Shown here: piece by piece, positions 1 to 4,506 of the stretch
How the letters are laid out: every line of letters starts with the position of its first letter
Position numbering within the stretch: the stretch's first letter is position 1
NCBI GenBank assembly: GCA_027061705.1
Contig: JAMOVB010000141.1
Location: forward strand, 1 to 6,067
Origin: Desulfurococcales archaeon
GTDB taxonomy: Archaea; Thermoproteota; Thermoprotei_A; Sulfolobales; NBVN01
Length of the DNA stretch: 6,067 bases
Direction: 5' to 3'
Notes under the pieces: model-generated
The model's input: the letters and a program-made list of their open reading frames with translations, nothing else
Databases searched by the model: none
What the model was told of the DNA's origin: nothing
Made by a program: the position numbers and the translations under genes

Positions 1-588
1 AAGCCCGGCGTCGTGGGCGTAGCCACGATCACGGACCCCTACCAGCCGGTGGAGGCCTCAGAGCAGCTGACGCGCAGGAGCCTCACGATACTGCTCAGAA
101 GCGGGTTCAGAGTGGATATACAGACGAAGTCGCCGCTAGTCCTGCGGGACATAGACATACTCAGGGGGTGGGGAGGGCGTGTTGAGGTAGGCCTCACCAT
201 AACCACGCTCGACGATACGCTGGCAGCGGTCATAGAGCCCGGCGCCCCGCCACCAACTGAGAGGGCGTCGGCGTTAAGGGAGCTCAGCGCCGCAGGCATA
301 AGCACGTGGGTCTTCCTAGGCCCCATAATACCTGAGGTTAACGACGCCCCCGAATCGATAGCTGAGGTCGTTAAGCTGGCGCGTGAGACCGGCTCCCAGC
401 TAATCTACGACCACCTAAGGCTAAAGCCCCAGATGATCGGGCCGCTCACGCAAGCGCTCAGGGAGTTAGGCCTGAACCACGAGAGGGTGTTGAAGCTAGC
501 ATCGAGCAGGAGGTGGGTTGAGGAGGTTGCCGGGAGGGTTATGAGCGCCTGCCGTGAGGAGGGCGCTGACTGCGTACCCGCATTCTAA
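1..588 (+). CDS. Radical SAM protein, SPL/COG1533 type (partial, 5' end outside window)
   Basis: The frame is open from base 1 and ends with TAA at 586-588, giving the last 195 residues of a protein that starts before the window. The stretch reading TDPYQPVE, then LTRRSL, then TKSPLVLRDIDIL (about residues 11-52 of the visible part), followed by EPGAPPPTERASALREL and a GI-x-T-x-VFLGPIIPEVND segment, is the core of the archaeal radical SAM proteins annotated as DNA repair photolyase or spore photoproduct lyase-related (COG1533). The CxxxCxxC motif that binds the 4Fe-4S cluster lies further upstream and cannot be checked. Most archaeal members have no proven substrate, so true spore photoproduct repair should not be assumed. 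The protein has no membrane segment and should be cytosolic. The tail holds two Cys residues (in SACREEGADC). The family call is firm; the reaction is unknown. Confidence 0.9.
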   Translation, partial: KPGVVGVATITDPYQPVEASEQLTRRSLTILLRSGFRVDIQTKSPLVLRDIDILRGWGGRVEVGLTITTLDDTLAAVIEPGAPPPTERASALRELSAAGISTWVFLGPIIPEVNDAPESIAEVVKLARETGSQLIYDHLRLKPQMIGPLTQALRELGLNHERVLKLASSRRWVEEVAGRVMSACREEGADCVPAF

Positions 589-596
589 GGGTGAGG

Positions 597-612
597 CCGG
601 GCAGCAGCCCGG
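597..612 (+). repeat. Perfect GC hairpin after the radical SAM gene
   Basis: The 6-bp stem CCGGGC/GCCCGG closes an AGCA tetraloop, starting 8 bases after the TAA stop. No T-run follows, so it does not look like an intrinsic terminator. It may protect the 3' end of the mRNA or be part of a larger fold. Confidence 0.5.
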
Positions 613-658
613 AGGGCAGCGTGTTCGAAACCCTCGCGGCGCGAGCGCAGTCACTCCC

Positions 659-670
659 GGAACGCGTTCC
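659..670. promoter_or_regulatory. Perfect 12-bp palindrome, candidate operator
   Basis: GGAACGCGTTCC is a perfect dyad without spacer. It lies 12 bases upstream of the TATA-like stretch at 683-692 and about 50 bases before the propeller start. Archaeal activators often bind just upstream of the BRE/TATA, so the position fits a regulator site. No regulator is identified. Confidence 0.3.
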
Positions 671-682
671 ATACTCAAGCTA

Positions 683-692
683 CTTCTAAAAC
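683..692 (+). promoter_or_regulatory. Weak TATA-like element for the propeller gene
   Basis: CTTCTAAAAC is the only A/T-rich stretch in this GC-rich gap and resembles the crenarchaeal YTTTTAAA box with one C. Its centre lies about 34 bases before the ATG at 722. With the usual 25-27 base distance the leader would be only about 8 bases, too short to include the whole SD at 710-716. The call is therefore tentative, and transcription could instead come from further upstream. Confidence 0.25.
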
Positions 693-709
693 GCCTACGA
701 GAAACCCGC

Positions 710-716
710 GGTGATC
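710..716 (+). promoter_or_regulatory. Strong Shine-Dalgarno GGTGATC setting the propeller start
   Basis: GGTGATC is fully complementary to the GATCACC at the 3' end of archaeal 16S rRNA. It sits 5 bases before the ATG at 722. This fixes the start and argues against the longer reading from GTG 554. Confidence 0.75.
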
Positions 717-721
717 ATGCG

Positions 722-3214
722 ATGCACGCTGAAGCAGGCCGGAACTTGGAAACAGCCCTCAAGACCTTAAGGGCCGCTAAGGTAGCTGCCTGGGTCGTGA
801 TAGCGTTAATCGTGGTTGCAGGAGCGTCCGCCTCGATAACCTACTACGTAACTATGAAGACCATCAACAACAGGGCAGGTGCCGGAACCACTACCACCTA
901 CCTCCCAACAACAAACGCCCAAACTCAGCCCGCCGGAAGCGCCGCCAGCGCCACACACGCGCAGACGCAGGCAAGCGCCGGCACCACCGAGTCGCAAGCA
1001 TCAACACCAACAACCAGCACGCAGACCGCCACCCCCGGCAACACGGCTACCGAGTCAACAACTACTGAGGCGCCAGCCACCCAACAAACGCCAGCCCATC
1101 AAACATCAGCAGCAACGCAGAATACTGGGGGCGGCGCCGCAACCGTGGAGAGCTACGAATCCCTACTCAACACCCTAAGTAGGGAGTACTCGAACTTCCA
1201 GCTAGGTTCGTGGGCTGGCGGCTACGGATACATCCTACCCGTAACCCCCCTAGTAAACCTCATGAATGTAAGGGGGGCGGAGGCTTCCCCGGCGGTAGCC
1301 CCAGCAACAACTACGACGGTCGAGGTAACGAGCGTTAAGAACTCCGCCAACCCTCAAACACCCCCGCACTCAACAACGAATGTTCAGGTTCCGGGTGTGG
1401 GTGAGGCGGACATAGTGAAGAACGACGGCAAGTACCTCTACGTCGTAGGCAGGCCCGAATTCGTCGGGGCAAGCCCGCGTAAGCCTTCATCAATACGCAC
1501 GGCTGTATACATAGTTGAGGCGTACCCGCCCAGCAAGATGAGGGTTGTCGGCAAGGTCGTCGTTGAGGGCGACGTCGCCGGGATATACGTTAAGGGTGAT
1601 GAGCTCATAGTCATAAACAGGACTAGCGCCTTCTGGGCCATACCGCTCGTAAGGCCCCTAAGCACGGCAGGTTCGGGGGTCGTCATGCCCCCACCGATCG
1701 TGGTAATGCCGCTGATGTCGTGGAGGACCGGCGTGCTGGCCTACAACATAAGCAACAGGTCTTCGCCGAAGCTCATGTGGTCCCACTACGTGAGCGGGTC
1801 CTACCTAACCTCAAGGATGATAGGCAACACCCTCTACCTCATGACGGTCCAGCCGGCGTTAACTATACTCGTGAACGGCTCCAAGCTACTGCGCCCGCCG
1901 GCGATCGACGGCAAGGTACTGCCGTCAAGCAGGGTTAGGGTCGTGAGGACCTTGCCTCTGCAGCCCTGGCTAAACAGCTTCGTAACGGTGGCGTGCGTGA
2001 ACATCGTTAAGGGCGGTGTCAACGCCTCCTCCTACCTAATGCCCAGACCCCAGCGTGTCTACGTAAGTAAGGACTCGATCTACCTGATATCCAGCGAGTG
2101 GCTGTTCATGAACCTAACGCTAACGGTGCTTAGGAACGCCGTCATCCCAGCCCTCCCGAAGAACCTGGCATCCCAGCTCGAGAGCGTGCTGAGCAACTCA
2201 AGCGCCCCCATACCCTACAGGGTGGGTAAGGCCGTGGAGGCCGTGTCCAAGTACCTGAGGGGCCTAAGTAGGGAGGATCTAGCGAAGGTTCTGGGCAGGA
2301 TGTACTCGGGAATGTTCAAGACGGTGTTAGCCAAGCCCCTAACGGCGACGCTGATCTACAGACTCAGCCTCAAGGGCATGGAAGCATCACTCAAGGCTAA
2401 GGCAACGGTTCCCGGCAGGATCCTGGACCAGTTCGCCATGCGTGAGGAGAGAGGGTACTTCATAGTCGCCACGACCTCAACCCAGTACGTAGACCTCAGA
2501 ATAACAGGTACTGGCTGGGGCGGCATACCCATGGTAGTGCCGGTCATGGGGTCAGTCAACTCGGTATACGTGCTGAACGCCACCACGCTCAAGAAGGTCA
2601 GCTCACTAACAGGCCTGGCCAAAGGCGAGAGGGTGTTCAGCGCCAGGTTCGTCGGCAACTACCTATTCCTAGTGACCTACAGGAGCGTCGACCCGCTGTT
2701 CGCCATAAACCTAACGAACCCGAGGAAACCTGAGGTCGTAGGCTACGTTAAAGTACCTGGATTCTCAAGGTACCTCCACCCCTACGGCAGCCACTACCTG
2801 ATAGGGGTTGGGTACATGACTGAGGGAGGCAGGATCGTCGGCATTAAGGTGTCTATGTACGACGTCAGCAACCCGAGGGACATTAGGGTGGCGGCACGCG
2901 TAGTCATTAAGGCTACGTGGGCCTACACGAACGTGGCGTGGAACTACAAGGCATTCCTCCTAAACCCGGCGCAGGGCTACCTAGCAATACCGGTCACGAT
3001 CTACAACCTCAGCTCAGGCAAGTACTCGGCGGGAAGCTACCTCTACGTAATAAAGGTCGGCAACGGAACCATGAAGCTGCTGGGCAGGATCCGCGAGGCA
3101 GGCGTCGTTAGAGCAGCGTACATAGGGAACTACGTATACGCCATATCAAGGGCTGAGATCAAGGCAGCAGCAATACCCACGCTCAAGGTCGTCGCGTCCG
3201 TCAAGCTAGGCTAG
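722..3214 (+). CDS. Membrane-anchored secreted protein with C-terminal beta-propeller (COG4880/Beta_propel type)
   Basis: This 830-residue surface protein has no known reaction; the propeller probably serves binding or scaffolding outside the cell. Order of parts: a short basic N-terminus; one membrane segment at about 21-43; a Thr/Ser/Gln/Ala-rich stalk at about 54-140; then the propeller region from about 220 to the end. Diagnostic family motifs are VQVPGVGEADIVKNDGKYLYV (221-241), VPGRILDQFAMREERGYFIVATT (563-585), GERVFSARFVGNYLFLVTYR with DPLFAINLTNPRKPEVVGYVKVPGFSRYLHPY (635-688), and GIKVSMYDVSNP (707-718). Eleven N-x-S/T sequons fall between residues 299 and 781, consistent with an extracellular, glycosylated domain. 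A helical stretch of about 75 residues (465-540) interrupts the propeller blades. The start at ATG 722 is chosen for its perfect SD; an in-frame reading from GTG 554 would overlap the previous gene by 35 bases. The stop is TAG. The stalk makes it longer than many relatives. Confidence 0.92.
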   Translation: MHAEAGRNLETALKTLRAAKVAAWVVIALIVVAGASASITYYVTMKTINNRAGAGTTTTYLPTTNAQTQPAGSAASATHAQTQASAGTTESQASTPTTSTQTATPGNTATESTTTEAPATQQTPAHQTSAATQNTGGGAATVESYESLLNTLSREYSNFQLGSWAGGYGYILPVTPLVNLMNVRGAEASPAVAPATTTTVEVTSVKNSANPQTPPHSTTNVQVPGVGEADIVKNDGKYLYVVGRPEFVGASPRKPSSIRTAVYIVEAYPPSKMRVVGKVVVEGDVAGIYVKGDELIVINRTSAFWAIPLVRPLSTAGSGVVMPPPIVVMPLMSWRTGVLAYNISNRSSPKLMWSHYVSGSYLTSRMIGNTLYLMTVQPALTILVNGSKLLRPPAIDGKVLPSSRVRVVRTLPLQPWLNSFVTVACVNIVKGGVNASSYLMPRPQRVYVSKDSIYLISSEWLFMNLTLTVLRNAVIPALPKNLASQLESVLSNSSAPIPYRVGKAVEAVSKYLRGLSREDLAKVLGRMYSGMFKTVLAKPLTATLIYRLSLKGMEASLKAKATVPGRILDQFAMREERGYFIVATTSTQYVDLRITGTGWGGIPMVVPVMGSVNSVYVLNATTLKKVSSLTGLAKGERVFSARFVGNYLFLVTYRSVDPLFAINLTNPRKPEVVGYVKVPGFSRYLHPYGSHYLIGVGYMTEGGRIVGIKVSMYDVSNPRDIRVAARVVIKATWAYTNVAWNYKAFLLNPAQGYLAIPVTIYNLSSGKYSAGSYLYVIKVGNGTMKLLGRIREAGVVRAAYIGNYVYAISRAEIKAAAIPTLKVVASVKLG
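880..1140 (+). repeat. Low-complexity ACN-rich DNA encoding the Thr-rich stalk
   Basis: This part of the propeller gene is dominated by ACN, GCN and CAR codons and encodes residues about 54-140, rich in Thr, Ser, Ala and Gln. Such stalks in archaeal surface proteins are commonly regarded as O-glycosylated spacers that lift the domain through the S-layer. The composition explains the spurious open reading in another frame over the same bases. It is low complexity rather than an exact tandem repeat. Confidence 0.7.
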
Positions 3215-3286
3215 GGGACCCCAGCGGAGAGCCGCATACAATACCTCAAGGAAGCGTGTTTTCCCCATATCCCGCAAGCCAAGGAA

Positions 3287-3294
3287 TTCTTTTC
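3287..3294 (+). terminator. Possible T-rich termination site after the propeller gene
   Basis: TTCTTTTC, followed by CCCCC, lies about 75 bases after the TAG stop. Archaeal transcription often ends at short T-rich tracts in the coding strand without a hairpin. The tract is short and interrupted, so the call is weak. It lies upstream of my chosen kptA start, which fits separate transcripts. Confidence 0.25.
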
Positions 3295-3321
3295 CCCCGC
3301 CTAAACCCTAACTTAACGGTA

Positions 3322-3993
3322 ATGGCGTTGGGAGGGCGGGAGCGGCTTAAGGACGTCTTCAAATGCCTGTCAGGCGATGGCGTGACGTACGTTGAGAACC
3401 CGGCCCAATGCCCGGGCAGGGTCGAGAAGCTTATGGATGGGAGGCAGAGGCTAGCGCTAAGCAAGCTCATGAGCGCCCTCCTAAGACACATACCAGGCGA
3501 GGCAGGCCTTAAGCCAGACCCGGAGGGCTGGGTCCCCATCAGAGCCCTGCTTCACGGCATAAGGAACGTGTGGAGGAACAAGCACCTATACCAGTGGGTG
3601 ACCGAAGACCACATACGGGCGGTGGCGTCCCTAGACCCTAAAGGGAGGTTTGAGGTGAGGGGCGACCTAATACGGGCTAGGTACGGGCACAGCATAAGCG
3701 TTAATCCAGGTTACGAGGAAGACCGCAGCATAAGAACACTCTACCACGGAACCACGCTCCAGGCATGGAGCAGTATCCGGCGTGAGGGCTTGAAACCCGG
3801 CCGCAGGCTCTGGGTACACCTAACCAACGACCCGCAAACCGCGTATGAGACCGGCAGAAGGCACGGGCCGCAGGTCACGGTGCTCAGGGTGGATGCCGAG
3901 TGCCTCAGAAAAAGAGGATATGCGGTATATAGGGCGTCGAAAAACGTTTGGGTTGTTAAGGAGGTTCCTCCAGAATGCATTGAAGAAACATGA
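3322..3993 (+). CDS. kptA: RNA 2'-phosphotransferase Tpt1/KptA
   Basis: The enzyme moves an internal RNA 2'-phosphate to NAD+, giving ADP-ribose 1'',2''-cyclic phosphate and nicotinamide, in the cytosol. The 223-residue protein shows the whole family core: LSKLMSALLRHIP (46-58) with R55-H56; DPEGWVPIRALL (66-77); the RNA-binding wing VTEDHIRAV and DPKGRFEV (93-112); IRARYGHSI (117-125) with R118; LYHGT (140-144, NAD pocket); WVHLTND (164-170); and GRRHGPQVTVLRVD (178-191), where R180 matches the fourth catalytic residue. The Arg-His-Arg-Arg set is therefore intact. Upstream of the core, residues 14-31 hold only two Cys (C15, C30), where many archaeal relatives carry a zinc ribbon. ATG 3322 is preferred to GTG 3256 because residues upstream of it match nothing in the family and span a T-rich tract; neither start has a good SD. 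The stop is TGA, followed at once by TAG. The physiological substrate in archaea is unclear. Confidence 0.93.
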   Translation: MALGGRERLKDVFKCLSGDGVTYVENPAQCPGRVEKLMDGRQRLALSKLMSALLRHIPGEAGLKPDPEGWVPIRALLHGIRNVWRNKHLYQWVTEDHIRAVASLDPKGRFEVRGDLIRARYGHSISVNPGYEEDRSIRTLYHGTTLQAWSSIRREGLKPGRRLWVHLTNDPQTAYETGRRHGPQVTVLRVDAECLRKRGYAVYRASKNVWVVKEVPPECIEET

Positions 3994-4079
3994 TAGTAGA
4001 ATAGATTAACATACGGGCACATGTACCCTCACAAGATCCAGAAGAATAGGCGGTCTAAACATATTAGCAGAGTCAGCCC

Positions 4080-4112
4080 GTGAACAAGTGAAAAACTTGA
4101 GGCTTGATTCAC
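4080..4112 (+). repeat. Imperfect hairpin downstream of kptA
   Basis: GTGAACAAG (4080-4088) pairs with CTTG-A-TTCAC (4103-4112), nine base pairs with one bulged A and a 14-base loop. An alternative inner hairpin CAAGT-GAAAA-ACTTG (4085-4099) uses part of the same arm, so the two exclude each other. It starts 86 bases after the kptA stop. It may be a 3'-UTR fold or chance in AT-rich DNA. Confidence 0.3.
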
Positions 4113-4159
4113 AACAATACTACTCTAAGTGATTAATACAGGTGCAACATCATAAATAA

Positions 4160-4189
4160 TTACGCGCAACCCAAAGTTACGCGCGCGTA
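4160..4189. promoter_or_regulatory. TTACGCGC direct repeat plus 12-bp palindrome, candidate operator
   Basis: TTACGCGC occurs at 4160-4167 and again at 4177-4184, 17 bases apart. The second copy runs into the perfect palindrome TACGCGCGCGTA (4178-4189). A GC-rich dyad inside a strongly AT-rich gap is unlikely to be compositional background. It lies about 320 bases before the binding-protein start, far for a core-promoter operator, so its target is uncertain. Confidence 0.3.
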
Positions 4190-4205
4190 GATTAAGTAAG
4201 TCTTC

Positions 4206-4219
4206 ATTGGAACTCCAAT
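4206..4219. promoter_or_regulatory. 14-bp dyad ATTGGA-AC-TCCAAT, candidate operator
   Basis: There are two perfect 6-base half-sites with a 2-base spacer, too tight for an RNA hairpin and therefore more like a protein-binding site on DNA. It is followed directly by the A/T stretch 4220-4231, which could act as a TATA box or a T-rich terminator. Confidence 0.3.
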
Positions 4220-4253
4220 ATAATATTTTTACTTGAAATATGCAGATCTGGCA

Positions 4254-4277
4254 GTAAATATCACTCAAAATATTTAC
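4254..4277. repeat. 8-bp inverted repeat GTAAATAT/ATATTTAC
   Basis: The arms at 4254-4261 and 4270-4277 are perfectly complementary and separated by 8 bases. GTAAATA recurs once more at 4361-4367. This may be an operator or a weak hairpin; AT-rich composition makes chance occurrence easier. Confidence 0.25.
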
Positions 4278-4455
4278 CTAATGTTATGATTGATAACCCG
4301 GTTCATCGAATATGAGTTAGCTGATTTAGTAGAAACTTCAGATCTATGAAATCCTGGAAAGTAAATACAAAAGATTCTTAATTTGTTTTCAGATTAACTT
4401 GGTGGTGTTAAAGGAGTTGTTTGTGTTAAAATATTGCTTTACATCTCAGGTGGAT

Positions 4456-4470
4456 ATAAAGATATTTATA
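4456..4470 (+). promoter_or_regulatory. Probable BRE/TATA of the transporter operon
   Basis: ATAAAG followed by ATATTTATA forms a purine-rich BRE-like stretch and a TATA-like box. With the usual 25-27 base distance, transcription would begin near 4490-4494, just before the SD at 4495-4499 and about 15 bases before ATG 4507. The geometry is consistent, though other A/T stretches nearby (such as GATATAAAG at 4453) could serve instead. Confidence 0.4.
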
Positions 4471-4494
4471 CCAACACCTCAGAGTGGTACCCAA

Positions 4495-4499
4495 GAGGT
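4495..4499 (+). promoter_or_regulatory. Shine-Dalgarno GAGGT setting the binding-protein start
   Basis: GAGGT is complementary to ACCTC near the 3' end of 16S rRNA and lies 7 bases before ATG 4507. It supports this start over an in-frame TTG at 4399, which would add 36 residues unlike a signal sequence. Confidence 0.65.
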
Positions 4500-4506
4500 A
4501 AAAGCT

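Larger units (their letters stand above)
589..721 (+). other. GC-rich dyad-rich spacer before the propeller gene
   Basis: This 133-bp gap is non-coding in my reading. Bases 589-670 are 60/82 G or C by hand count, richer than the genes around it and opposite to the AT-rich gap later in the window. It contains a perfect hairpin CCGGGC-AGCA-GCCCGG (597-612), TTCGAA (624-629), CTCGCG-G-CGCGAG (633-645) and the perfect 12-bp palindrome GGAACGCGTTCC (659-670). GTGA (591-594) can also pair with TCAC (651-654), closing a branched fold. It could be an operator cluster for the downstream promoter, a 3'-UTR structure of the radical SAM gene, or a small structured RNA; the sequence alone does not decide. 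Confidence 0.5.
3994..4506. other. AT-rich non-coding region before the transporter operon
   Basis: I find no convincing gene in these 513 bases on either strand. By hand count, 4201-4260 has 17/60 and 4261-4320 has 19/60 G or C, far below the flanking genes. The region is rich in dyads: GGGcACATGTaCCC (4015-4028, one mismatched pair), a 9-bp stem with one bulge (4080-4088 with 4103-4112), TACGCGCGCGTA (4178-4189), ATTGGAACTCCAAT (4206-4219), CAGATCTG (4243-4250) and GTAAATAT/ATATTTAC (4254-4277). T-rich stretches near 4224-4234 and 4376-4390 could end kptA transcription. The last 60 bases hold the likely promoter and SD of the binding protein. Confidence 0.6.

Noticed and set aside
589..657. 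tRNA-like look (TTCGAA loop and GC stems)
   Set aside because: The bases flanking TTCGAA do not form a T-stem and no 7-bp acceptor or anticodon arm can be built.
554..721. In-frame extension of the propeller gene from GTG 554 (56 extra residues)
   Set aside because: It overlaps the radical SAM gene, has no family-like sequence or SD, and the ATG at 722 has a perfect SD and a normal anchor layout.
879..1178. 99-codon open frame inside the stalk region of the propeller gene
   Set aside because: It is a frame-shifted shadow of low-complexity ACN/CAR codons, giving Pro/Gln/Arg-rich nonsense.
2356..2658. 100-codon open frame on the minus strand within the propeller gene
   Set aside because: It lies antisense to a conserved coding region, with no start signal and no recognisable domain.
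3256..3321. Longer kptA reading from GTG 3256 (22 extra residues)
   Set aside because: The added residues are Pro/Phe-rich and unlike KptA, and they span a T-rich tract that looks non-coding. It cannot be excluded fully because ATG 3322 also lacks a clear SD.
4021..4083. Small open frame of 20 codons after kptA
   Set aside because: It has no SD, no hydrophobic or domain signal, and its length is expected by chance.
4286..4324. Box C/D small RNA (ATGATTGA ... CTGA)
   Set aside because: The C box is a poor match, internal D'/C' boxes are missing, and AT-rich DNA gives such matches by chance.
4399..4506. Longer binding-protein reading from TTG 4399
   Set aside because: It runs through AT-rich promoter-like DNA and would bury the signal segment 36 residues in; GAGGT correctly spaced before ATG 4507 decides the start.
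3994..4506. CRISPR array or mobile-element remnant
   Set aside because: No regularly spaced repeats of 20 bases or more, no terminal inverted repeats with target duplication, and no transposase fragment.
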